Assembly (NCBI RefSeq): GCF_040958095.1
Contig: NC_091209.1
Location: 11,081,395 to 11,145,394 of the forward strand
Source: Procambarus clarkii
Lineage: Eukaryota; Arthropoda; Malacostraca; Decapoda; Cambaridae
DNA: 64,000 nucleotides
Direction of reading: 5' to 3'
The stretch's first letter is position 1, and each line of letters begins with the position of its first letter. The notes under the pieces were generated by a model. It was not told the DNA's origin. It saw nothing but the letters and a program-made list of their open reading frames with translations, and did not search any database. This document shows positions 1 to 13,000 of the stretch, piece after piece. Both the position numbers and the translations under genes were made by a program.

Positions 1-930
1 TCATAGATTTTTATCATTATTCTCATCATTATACTCTAACTTCATTATTAATCGTACTCCTTATATATTCTGAACTTAATGTTCTACTGTTTGTATACTT
101 TATGCTCATTTTACTTATTACACTCTTATTATGATTCAGATTCAATTGTTTGATTCCTTTTATTTATTTGGGTAATGTTCACTAGTCGTGTACAGTATAT
201 AATGAACCCCCCTTTATCCGGATCCTTATTTTCTGGAATCTTGGATTATGAAGACATAGAAATTTCCAGTTTTCCACCATTAACAAGAGCATATCTGATT
301 ACTGTTTTTCACCCTCTATTACCCATGAAGTGTCGGTAAATTTTGGCTGCAGAGGACACTTATTTTTATCAATTATCTTATAACTTCATTAGTTTCCTAC
401 ATATACATAGCACATTTCTATTTAAATATAATTACAGGTACTTTTAGCATGTCTTAAAATAAATAATGAATTAAAAACAAAATTGTCACAAAAAATTACT
501 TTTCAATTTTTTATTTGATTATTCAAATTTTCAGTTACCCGGAGGTATGAATTGGTTTGCATAACTGAGGTTACTCTGTACTGTTGTTACATCAGCCTGT
601 ATTCATTGTACTCTGTGAACTCATTATAACCCCTGTACATGGTACATTATCATACAACTATTGCACCCCCCTTGTATGTTTTGTGCCACTCTTTATATAT
701 TGGGTTATCTTTCGTGATCACACTCTGCATCGAATCATGAGACTAGTTTACTGTTATTTTGGACAGATCATTTAACTCGTGTCTAGCCATGTTCAATAAT
801 TTAAACAGCAGTGGACAAAATTGCATTTATGTATCAGAAGATGTGTTAAATACATGCAGATTGCTTTTTAATTGCAGCATTTGTGTTACCGGCAAGGCTT
901 TATTTGATGAACAATAGCTTTTCTTTGCAG
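1..930. other. AT-rich stretch, probably CASD1 intron
   Basis: No exon, repeat or ORF with recognisable content was found. It ends at a good splice acceptor (tttctttgcag, to 930) that opens the first CASD1 exon of the window. The N-terminal CASD1 exons (luminal SGNH/GDSL-like domain) were searched for by eye here and not seen, so they should lie upstream. Confidence 0.5.
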
Positions 931-1046
931 ATACTAATGAATTTATACTGTAATGACCATCTCAATTTCAATGATGGTACTTGCTGCAACTCCAGAGAAG
1001 CTGTAACAATAACCCAGATTGCTACATTTGCTGCACTGTGTTCTTG
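931..1046 (+). CDS. CASD1: CASD1 exon, end of luminal domain
   Basis: Reads [19 protein letters not shown], matching the vertebrate segment with the same Tyr-Cys-Asn and Cys-Cys pattern just before the first CAS1-domain membrane helix. Acceptor tttgcag ends at 930. The donor at 1047 (gtgggt) was chosen over 1051 (gtatac) because only the first leaves two bases that keep frame into 3006. Confidence 0.88.
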
Positions 1047-4000
1047 GTGGGTATACGGTACTTTATTTAAAGAAATTCATCAGAGACTCATTGTATATGT
1101 TTTGAACACAATACTTACAGAGCACACACTTGTACATTCTAGTTGTACACTCACTTGTAATAGATCCCCACAATCATTGATCTATTCACGTCTTTAAGGC
1201 CGGGAAGCCAGTCGGCCGAGCGGACAGCATGCTGGACTTGTGATCCTGTGGTCCTGGGTTCGATCCCAGGCGCCGGCGAGAAACAATGGGCAGGGTTTCT
1301 TTCACCCTATGCCTCTGTTACCTAGCAGTAAAAGAGGTACCTGGGTGTTAGTCAGCTGTCACAGGCTGCTTCCTGGGGGGGTGGAGGCCTGGTCGAGGAC
1401 CAGGCCGCGGGGACACTAAAAGCCCCGAAATCATCTCAAGATAACCTCAAGATAAGGCTCTTTCACTGTCGATCCAAAAATAATATATCTTGTCATCAGT
1501 TATTTGTAAATTTATGGTAAATTATGCTTCATAATTCAGTGTCACAAATGTGTATTAATGTCATACAATCTGATGAATATATCTAATGCGTCTATGAAGT
1601 CTTCAACATCTGGGGGAAGTTATTGACACCTTTCTTTTTTTCTAGATGAGCATTAAAGATCATGAGGAAGAATATTAGAGAGGGACAGTGTCAGGAGGAC
1701 GTGCGATGTTAGAAAGGTGTACTAAATAACATGGACAGATGTGGAGGGCAAAAGTCTGTTAAACGCTTGATTACACAAATAATGATTGTGTTGGGGGACA
1801 GGCAGCGAGTATATATATACATGTTAGAATTACATAGATGTCCCTCCCAAAAAGTCAAACTACTGACCCCCCCCCCTTTCCCCCCCTTAAGGAAGCAACC
1901 CCACAACAAGCTGACTGACTCCTGGGTACTTACTTACTGCTAGGTGGACAGGAGCATTAGGTGATAGGAAACACTCCCAACCATTTCTGTCCCGCCCGGG
2001 ATTTGAACTCGGACTTCCTAATTGGGAGTCGAGAATGAACCCGACTGTATCACCTAACTGTGTTACCGTTGAGAAATATAATACAGGGGCTATGCCATGG
2101 GAAAGAATGGGGGATAATGGTGAAAAATTTTATAATTGTCTGCACTTGGTAAATATCCATCAGATTACAGGTTGAAATTAAGATGTCACTCTAAAATTCA
2201 TCCATAGATTATGGGAAATGGTTTCAAATGTATTTTCATAAATGACGGCAACAGCAGGTAGAGGAGTCTGGGCTGTACTCACCTAGTTGTGCTGTGGGGA
2301 TGGCCATTGAACATAGCTATAAAATTCTCAGGCTGATTTTCATTTTGAATGTTGAGTGGTTTTCATAAACCAGACACAGACCTATCTTTTGAAAAATAGG
2401 GGAAAAAATATGTGAATTTCTGGGGATGAGGGTGAAAATTTTGTGTAATTAGGGTTTGCTTTCAACATCCAACACACTTTTTTAAGATTTTAAGGTTTAA
2501 ATTAAGATTTTATTCAGTATCTCCTCATCTTCCTGCCATTGTTCACATGTTCACCATGTCTCCTCACCTTCCTGCACTTGTTCACACGTTCACTGTGTCT
2601 CCTCATTTTCCTGCCCTTGTTTACACATTCACCATGTCTCTTCACTTTCCTGTCCTTGTTCACATGTTCACCGTGCCTTCCTGCCCTTGTTCAAATGTTC
2701 ACCGTGTCTCCTCATCTTCCTGCCCTTGTTCACACGTTCACCATGTCTCCTGACCTTTCCACCTTCCCTCACATGTTCACCATGTCTCCTCATTTTACTG
2801 CCCTCCTCCTCTTTTTAATCTCTAATTCACTTAAATATTCTTTACCAGTCTACCATCACCCATTCATTGAGACTCAAACTATAATGATAGTACTGCAGTA
2901 CGTTAATAAATGTTAAGATGATTGTAACAAAAATGAAGGTTATTTAAATAAATTTAAACAATTTATTTCTGTATTCTGGTAAAGAGATTTGTTCATATAT
3001 TCCAGCCCGATTATCTTGATAGCTGTGGCTGTTAAGCAGTGGTTCTGTGTTTCTCACCACGTTAATGGTGGTATCAAAACGTCGGCATCGGCTGGCTCAG
3101 ACTCTGCCCAGTCTCTTGTCTTGGGAAACAAAGCTTCCAAGAAGAAAAGTGATCCATCTTCTCAAGATTTCTTGATGGCCCTTGGAAAACTTGGACTCAT
3201 CATGGGATATTTTTTTTTGTGTGACAGGTATATTGATTTTATATTGTGTATTCTTAGAGTATTTGATCTAATAAGATAGTATGAAAAAAGAATCATTCAC
3301 ATTTGTATTGATTTAGGCATCGGTTAACCTTTGGCTTGAAATCATCATATCACAAAAGCAGGGATGAAATAAAGAAGTGGTCTGTTATTTTCAGTTACTC
3401 CCTAGGTTAAGAATCTCTATGGTATAGATAGAATTCAAGAACAATTAAATAAAGCAATATTCAGATACTGGCAGCATAGGATCTTGACAGTTATTTCCGA
3501 AGAGTAAATATAAGGTGCAAGAGTTGCTCTGGAGATAAGCTTTCAAAGCCCAAATGACCCTCAGAGATGCATCCTCACTTGGCATGACACGTCCAATTGA
3601 GACTTCACAAAAACTTTAAACACTTTCATACTCCAACTTGTTTGTTCCTCTCATTTTTCTGGGGTATGTGTTCATTTTCTAGGTAGACACAAACCCTGGC
3701 AAAGTCCAAGGTAGATTCTATCTTTTATGCAGGAAGAATTTAAGGTAATAGATCCCCACAATCACCCCTTACCTTTGTTGTTAGAGATTGGAACCTGTTT
3801 ACATTGCATAGACATGGACAGTTGTTGGGTGCTATGTACTTAATGTAAATTTTAAACTTTTGTTAAATTTTTTTGATGCTATTTAACAAAACATCATTTT
3901 ATAATAATATTTGAAGTATAATTGTTTATATTGGCAAAATGTATAGTATAATGGGTAAATACACTACTTGATAATGGGTCCAGCATGGACCAAAACGTTG

Positions 4001-7000
4001 TTTCTTCAATTTCTGATGTGTGGTTTGGTCATCAAATAATTCATTTTTAATCGTAATCTCGGTAAAGTGTTTACGAACCTCTATACTTTTATATAGTGTT
4101 TTCTGGTTTCTAGAACAAGTTTGTTCATGAAGGAAAACAAATACTTCTCTCAGTTGAACTTCTTGTTGCCTTTGGGGTATGTGTTTGCTCTTGGCCTGTT
4201 CTTCACGGAGGATACGTCACAAACACGCCTCTTGCACCGGGATATGACAGACGAATGGAAAGGTAAGCATCTTGTATGCAGTCCAGTATTTGTTCGTGTT
4301 TATGAAATCATGTTTAGCTTTCAATTTAGATTCAATTATCTTGACATGTGATGTGCCTGTTTCTTGTACCATCATATGATTCTTTGGAAATGAATTTATC
4401 ATTAATGTTCAAGATAGGCTAGCCTAAGGATACTTTTTTTTTGATTGTCCTGAAAGTGTGGTCATGTGTTGATTGTTTAGTCTAGTGCAATGTGGTCATC
4501 ATTAAATGAAAATGTAAATCTATGTTTTACATCTATTTGAAAACCAGTATGGTTCCAATAGCCAAATGATTTCTCCCAGGAGTCATGGGAGGCTACAAAA
4601 TAATTTAAAGTCAGACTGACTTCAACTCCTGGTCCCTCATTACCAAATGATGATGACCATACTTATCTAACCCAATATACTCATCTTCTCTATACATGCG
4701 TGCGTGTGTGTGTGTGTGTATATATATATGTATATGCAGAATAACCACATGTGAAAAATAGAAAATGCTAGTTTTTCACATGTGGTTATTCTGCATACTT
4801 GATCAGTGTTTTTGTGATCATTGTTGCATATATATGTATATATTTATTTATTTATTTTTATATTATTTTTATATTATTTTCACTTTTGCATATAAATAAC
4901 CTACTTCTGAATATATTTTACATAGAAAAATTACATCAAAATCATTTTTGTTTGTTCCTGGCACCCATCACAACTTACTGCTAACATATGTTTGAAGGGT
5001 TGACATTTTTGTCCACACCAAAATAAGCATTATATGATATGTATTTTATAATACAGATTTATCATTTCATAAAAAAATACAATTAAGATGATGTTTTTGT
5101 TTATCCAGGGTTATAATTTTGCTGATAGCTGCACTTTTAGGAGTAAGCAATCAAAACCTAACTATAATTTTTAGGGTTTAATACAACCATTGTTCTGTCT
5201 GATTCATTATTTATAACCTGTTCTTCCATCGTAGGTTGGATGCAGCTGGTGATACTCATTTATCACATGACTGGAGCCTCGCAGGTTCTACCAATATACA
5301 TGCACGTTCGTGTTCTTGTGTCTGCGTACCTGTTCCTCACAGGGTATGGTCACTTCTCTTACTATTGGAGTGGCAGAGACATGGGCATTGTCCGGTACTG
5401 TCAGGTGAGAAGCTGTCTTAATTTGGAAGTAAAATCGACCGCTGTATAATTTATTGATCTTTATTAGAAATATGAAAATGCATACGCTACCAAAAATATT
5501 AAAATAAAAAATCTGCTCGTGTTATTAATCTTGCCTAATACATTTTTTTTGTACTAGCCATCTTTTCCAAAATACAATACAGTATATGTTTTGGACTGTA
5601 CAAAGGAATATTTTACTGATTTTTCACTTGTGCTACAATGTGAAAATGAATAGGCTGCCCAGACATTTCTATACATGCCTGTATGTCGGTAATATTCGTA
5701 ATGCAGTACAGATCAGTCAAGTGCATTTTGCTTTGTATCACATAAATGACTACAGATAGTAGATTCAAATTTGGATGGTGTATCTCGATTCCTTGGATCT
5801 TGAGAATGCACCTGTCCAGGCAAGCTCATACAGCCTTGTGGAATATAAAGAGAATATAAATAAAATAGGATGAAAACTTAAATATTTTTAAGGAGGCAAT
5901 GTTTTATAATGGTTTATGTTGTAAGAATAAAGAGTAGAACTAGGTATGGAGTTATATGAGCTGGAGTTAGAGGGACCGTGACAAGTTTCTATTGGAGTTA
6001 CTGGATCAGCCTGGCTGTACTAGCTAAGTGGACCTATGGACTACAAAGACTGACAGATTAGGTAATAACCAAGAGAGCATGGCCCTTGGCTGCACAGCCT
6101 AAATGCCTGGGCCTGGGTTAAGATACTTAGCAACCCTCATGAGGAACAGTAACTTTAGAACAGCCCACCAGAACACACCTTCAAGACAATTGAATCGTGC
6201 ACATGCTGGTTTGAGAAAAGCTTCAGTGGGATGCATGGACAGTGAAACCATACACTGTTGTATTATAGACCAACACAAGAAACAGAATGTCTGAATAAAT
6301 CAATTAACACTTAAGGTGAAATACTTCGCCTACCTGAAAATAATTCCGGGAAAAGTGATTGAAAGTGAGACGATAGTGGACGTTGGGTGGTGTTGGTGAC
6401 CAGGCAGTCTAGCAGTTGGTAATTAACAGTAGTCTCCGTGGTGTAGTGGTAAGACACTCGCCTGGCGTTCCGCGAGCGCTATGTCATGGGTTCGTATCCT
6501 GGCCGGGGAGGATTTACTGGGCGCAATTCCTTAACTGTAGCCTCTGTTTAACGCAACAGTAAAATGTGTACTTGGATGAAAAAACGATTCTTCGCGGCAG
6601 GGGATCGTATTCCAGGGACCATAGGATTAAGGACTTGCCCGAAACGCTACGCGTACTAGTGGCTGTACAAGAATGTAACAACTCTTGTATATATCTCAAA
6701 GTAGCAGAGTATTAAAGTACCTTGTGGTCTGACACTGTTACGGACCCGAGCCCAACGTCCGAGCACGGAGCAGTGACGACCGCGCCATCTGTGGGTCAGC
6801 TCCCGAAACCCCTTCCAAATGGACGACGACACCTGGTGAGGACGAGGTGTACTGGCCACAAGGGCTAGTTTCCAGTCCTGATTAGCTCGTAACACAGCCG
6901 CTGCTGACCTCTGGCGAGGTGGAGCTTAGACAGCAACGCCATCTAGGGAATGGATACGTCGGGCGTTTGTGTCTAAGCCTGTAAGTGAGGTGCTTTAGTG

Positions 7001-10000
7001 TGTCCCTGTTACTGATGACGTGTCTGATTACAGAGTCGACCTGGGACTGCTGTAGTGGAAGTTGGATCAGTCTACCCAAGGCAGCCGTCTCATCACCAAG
7101 TGTTTGCTGCAGCAGCTGTGAGTCGCCCCTCGGATGAACACTGTGGTGTTACCCTGCCTGTGAAGCGGCAGTTGAAGGATTGTCATACCCGGGACTGACT
7201 GGTGGAGACGCTTAACCACTGGGGTGTTGTGGAAAGGAGAGTGATCTGTGGTATCACATGAGGCTCCTGACTAGGGCGCGACCCTAGTATCGCTCGTGGA
7301 GTGGCCTAACCAGCGTCGCTGATTTGGAACCTGCCAGCTATCTGCTGGACTTGTGGTTGACGGCCTCCACGACGGTGCCCCCAGTGGAACTGTGTTTTGG
7401 CTGGCCTGTGGCCGGGGTAGACTCAAGATTCTCGAAGGATTAATCGTGAGGCCACGAGAGCACCAAGAGCTTGGCACCGTGAACGTCCAGGGTCTTCAGA
7501 GGAAGACTACATCGTGTATTATAGTGTTTATACCCCCCCCCCCCCCCCGTGTAATCGTTTATATCTTATTTATTGGTGACGGTGATAATTATATTATATT
7601 AAGTTTTTGACTTTATTTCCCTTCCCCTTTAATTTACTTGCGTTGCGGATCACATCCCTTGAAAGCCACTACTGGCTTGGGGCCGGATTCCCTTCCTCTA
7701 ACAACATCAGAGTAAGAACCCAGTTGCGACCCGAGAGGGCCGTAACAGACACCCAACCCATAAATCTAAAAATGAAAAAACAGTGATGTTTCAGTCCATC
7801 TTGGACCATTATCAAGTGGAGTTAGATATCTTGTTTGTGGGTAGAGTGTCAACTCTTCAGCCATGTCATTGTGACTTGTCATCTACCTGGTGGTATCTCT
7901 GATTTTAAGTGTTGCATGGGAGAGGTTTTGAGATTGAGAATTCTCCAGTGCCTCCTTTCCTGCAAATGATCGTGATAGTGATATTTAGAAAAGTGTCTGT
8001 GCTAGAGGCTTTGAAATGGGCACGCTGACACGTGCTGGTTATACAATGTCCTTGGAAGTGTGGGAGCTTGCCAGAGAATATAACTGACCGATACCTGCCT
8101 AACTGACCTTTTATTTTGGGGCACGTGATTATATGTATATAAATAATAATCATGTATGACATCATTATAGCATGTGAGATTATAATCATTAATTTCTGCT
8201 GCAACATAGAAAAATCCGCGAACTTTTATTCTTGTAAGGGATTACAGTACATTTTAATTTTGATCCGCCTTTCTAATGGGAAGGAGTTCCAGATAATAGG
8301 CAGATATATAGGCTGTAAGACTGTCATTTTTAAAAACTCTTTATGTAGAAATAGTTTTTATTTTATTTGATAACCAAATTCTGAATGATAAATATGTGCT
8401 ATCTTTTCTGAGCTGTTCAGAACGTGGTTTAGGTTATTGCATAATTGATGCATATGTAACATTTAGAATGATCATGTTTGTATATTGGAAGTGTTTGTGT
8501 GTCAGGATGTTTAATCATGGTGCATCGTGTCTAATAAACACATTACCTTTTCATGTGGACTGTACCTGTATTTCCCAAAATCATCACATCTCTATTTTTA
8601 ACTTTTTGCTTGCAAACATTATTATTGCCTAAAGTTCTCACTGAATTAGAAAATGGAAATTATTAGCTTACCATATGTACCTTTAAAAAATCATTATTAC
8701 TGTATTTAGATTGCTGTACTGTGTATACATACATTAAATTAAAGTTCAGTGTGACTTACTAAATTTTCTTTTAATTTACAGGTAATGTTTCGCATAAACT
8801 TCCTGGTAGTTATACTCTGCTTGGTTATGAATCGACCCTACCAGTTCTACTATTTTGTACCACTAATATCATTTTGGTACACCGTAATGCACGTTACTCT
8901 TGTAATACCACCACGCATCACTCGGCCTGCACATGCAAATTCTGAAGCTTCACCATTTAATTACCTATACAGCATCATTAAGTTTGTTGGCCTTGGAGGA
9001 TTTATCACCGTTTTGTTCCTGTCAGAGGTTAGTCAATATTGGGGGGGAGGTTTTAATGTATTTTAATGTATTAAAAGAGGTCAAGATGTGCAATGCCTTA
9101 GAACAATTTATTTCACTTTGAAAGAAATTTCTGCATGAAAGAGAAATAAGCAATGAGGACAAGCTAAGTGAACTAAAGTAAAGTAATGACTTTGGAAGTG
9201 AGATAAATAAAGAGGCAATAGGGTGATGGTGTAACAGATGCTGAAGGGAAATGCAGTCATTCCCAGTTCAGGCACAACAGAATGATGGGACACAGGTGGA
9301 TAGTTGGAAACATAAATGAGCCGGAGAAATATGTAGGGAAATACCTGCTTGCAATGAAAGTGATAAACAAATGAAATGTGCTTGAGGTAGAGGTGGTGAA
9401 AATGGCGATATTTGCAGCTTAAACAGCAAGTTTGATGAGTACTGAAAAGTTACTGAAATATTGTACTTATAGATACTCTAGGAACAATAGCCGAGAAATG
9501 GAGCTCTAGAGCTAGATCTTTTGCTCCTCTTTGATACAACTAGGCAAGTCTTTTTTTATTATTATTATTATTATTCTTTTCCCCGTGTTGGATGTCGTCT
9601 TGGCTTTTCTATAACTCGTTTACTTACCGCAACCAAGTACAGCACTGTGTGCTCGATCATCATTTTTAAACCTTATTGTACAATTGAGAAAAGACCATTA
9701 TGCCATATGTATTTTAATACCCTTAGAAATATTCTTACTATATAGCTGTACCGTATCTTTTTTTATTAATAAAAGATGCACGTTTTGAAGAAATTTTCAT
9801 GCATATATTTATTTAGTGTTTTTTTTCCTTTGCAGGTCTTTTTTGAAAAGATTTTTGTTATGCGACCTTGGAAAGCATTATTTGTTACAACAGACGATGA
9901 TATTCATGAGTGGTGGTTCCGATGGCAGCTTGACAGATACAGGTATTTCTTACCAACATGTTGATGTATTTTCTTGGTAAAGTTCTGCATTTTGTTTGGC

Positions 10001-13000
10001 ATTATGCAAAATAGTTTTATTTTCATAAAAACTAAATTATAATTTAATTTTCTATACAGTAATTCCAAATATTTGTTCTCAGCCTGCTGTATGGTATGAT
10101 CTTCTCACTGCTGTACAATGGTCTTGCTCAGTATAGCCTTATAGATGATAAGAGCGGTTCAAATTTAATGGGTGGTCGTTTAGCCTTGCTGGTATCCTTC
10201 GTAGCCACCGTCTTTATTGCTTCCTATTCTACCATGACATTCATTTGCACCAACAAGCCAGACTGCAATGAGATCCACCCATATGTGGTGTGGGTGCCGG
10301 TAAGTAGATGTTCAGTTTTTAAATGTTCACGTATGCATGTTCATTTATTGTGTAATGTTATTGTTTGCCAACCATAAACAAATGTGTAAAGTTAGAATTG
10401 TAAGGGAATTTTAGGTATTATCATTTAAGAAACTAAATAAAACCCAATTTTTATTATGTAGAATTCACAGTTTAACATCCATCTTGTGAATTTTGTGCTT
10501 TTATTTTTTTATGCAAATGTAATTGCAGTATCACGGTGGTTGTAGCATAGCAGTACTATCCTCGTTTATTCCATCCATCCATCATTTATTTACATTTCTG
10601 TGGGGAGCCCCTATGGCTCCTTGGAGCTATCGGGCTAATGTGCAATACTTTAAACCAGGTATGTTCTCGGACACGTCGTTTCTTCGTTGGGGTTTTGTGA
10701 CTAGTGCTGGCCAGGGGCTGTGAGGTCCTTCCTTCCGTTGGGCTCACAGCACTGTGGGAGTTCACGGCAGTCTGGCTGTCGCTTCGTAGGGTTTGGGTTG
10801 TTTAGGGTTCAACCAGGTGCCTCCATTCAGACTGTTCTCCGGTGGTTCATTGCCTGAACTGCAGCAGGTTCTCTTCGGTCCTTGCCTCTTTGGGGCTGGT
10901 TGCTTTTGAGTGACTCATCTGCTGGTTTCTCGAGGTTTGGCTCTCCGTGCGGTTCGTATCTGGGAAGTGTCCAACGTCATGGCGGATGGCCAGTCTCGAT
11001 TCGTGTCCACAGAATGGACGGTCGATGCCGACTCCTTCAGTTGGCTCTGCCACACGTGGACCTCTTCGCATCTGCGTGGTCTCGGCATCACCCGATATGT
11101 GGCTCCCTTTCCTGACCGCGGAGCGTTCACGATGGATACCTTTCGGCAGGACTGGTCGGGGTAGGGTTACCTGTACCTCTTTCTTCTGGTCCGGCTGTTG
11201 CTCCGGGTTCTAGCTCTGTTGGAGTCCTAGCACAGGAGAGTCATCCTAGTGGTAGGATGACTCTCAGATCTTGGTGGCCGACAAAGCTTTGGTTTCAAGC
11301 GCTGGTTACTCGGTGTGCGAACCCGGGGCATTTTCCGCAGCTCCGCCTCTGACAGCAGATCGGTCCAGTCCGGTACATGGCTGGTTCAGTCTTCTCCTCC
11401 GCTCTTCACATCTGGTCTTTTTGATGTGGGTTTATCACCGTCTATAGGGTGATCAGGTGGCTTCGTTGATGTTGTCCCACCTGAAAGCTTTGTCTTGGTG
11501 AGAGTATGAAGTTTCCTGGCGTTCTTTTCGCCATTTTCTCTTTCTTCATAAGTTGTCTTCTATTTCTGATCGGGTTGTCTAGTTCTTGATCTTGAAAAAG
11601 TCAAGACAGTCATTTGATGCTGGATACTGTCACCTTGTATCATATGGCGCTGGCGGATCTGCTCCTGCTTGCGTTCAGGGTGGATGTCACTTCTGCCCCG
11701 TTCCGTAAGCTTTCTCGTGCTTTGTTTCACCTACAGCCTGCTGGTTGATGCCTGGTTGATGGGGTTCTGGGAGTTCTTCTACTCCTTACGCACGGCTCGA
11801 GGCCAGGCTTGCCTTGTGAGAGTTTGGTCCACCAGGCTGTTGCTTGGAGTGGCCCGCAGGCCCACATACCCACCACAGCCCGGTTGGTCCGGTACTCCTT
11901 GGAGAAAACCGTCTAGTTTCTTCTTGAAGATGTCCACGGTTGTTCCGGAAATATTTCTTATGCTTACCGGGAAGATGTTGAACTATATAGCACCTCTGCT
12001 CTTCACTGGTTCTATTCTGCATTTTCTTCCATATCGTTCACTCCAGTACGTTATTATTTCACTGTTTAGATTTGGGACCTGGCCCTTCAGTATTTTCTAT
12101 GTGTATATTATTTGGTATCTCTCTCATCTCCTTTCTAGCGAGTACATTTGGAGAGCTTTGAGATGATCCCAATAATTTAGGTGCTTTATCTTGTCCATGC
12201 ATGCCGTATATGTTCTCTGTATTCCCTCTATTTCAGCAATCTATCCTGTTCTGAAGGGGGAAGTGAGTACTGAGCAGTACTCAAGATGGGACAACACAAG
12301 TGATTTGAAGAGTATAACCATTGTGATGGGATCTCTGGATTTGAAGGTTTTTGTAATCCATTCCATCCTTTTTCTGGCTGACACAATATTTGCTTTGTTA
12401 TCCTCTCTAAACGTTAGGTCGTCGGACATCATTATTCCCCAATCCTTGACATGCTACTTTCCTACTATGGGCAGATTCGGTTGTGTTTTGTACCCTGTAT
12501 TATATTTCAGCTCCTTATTTTTGCCATACCTGAGTACCTGGAATTTATCACTGTTAAATATTTCAGGAGGCGGCTGCTCATGCGCCGCCTGTGTCGTCCT
12601 TGTCCTTGGACAGCGTGCTCTCTCTCTCTTCTCCTCGGTTCGTGGTGGCTCCTTCGATTCAAGATTGTTTTGCCAAGGCTCTCTTTCTGTTGGTATTAGC
12701 CTCTGGGGGTCAGGTTGGTGAGATTCATGCTCTCCACCGACGCAAGAGTTTCTGCTCATTTGGTCCTGGTGGTCAGTTTGTTCGGTTGCAGCCTTCTCCT
12801 TCTTTTCTCTTGAAGAACAAGATGGCTGCCTTCCAGATGGGTCCTTGGGTCATTGATGTTTGGTCAGGCCGGGGGTGCATAATGTGTTGTCTGGTTGCAG
12901 CTCTTTGCCGTTACCTGCGCACCTCGGCTTCTGTGGCCGGGGGATGCGCTTTGGGTAGATCTGGTTTCCCTCGTTTCCTTTCCAGAGCTCAGGTCTCCCA

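Noticed and set aside
1047-1051. Alternative CASD1 donor at 1051
   Set aside because: It would break the frame into 3006, whereas the donor at 1047 keeps it.
1201-1290. Functional tRNA gene at SINE heads (also 6431, 30721, 57397)
   Set aside because: A and B boxes are present but acceptor stems do not pair and each head continues into a shared SINE body.
10523-10723. Extra CASD1 exon in the last intron
   Set aside because: The 10299 to 14070 join is in phase and matches the family without a gap; the ORF enters the DIRS terminal repeat.
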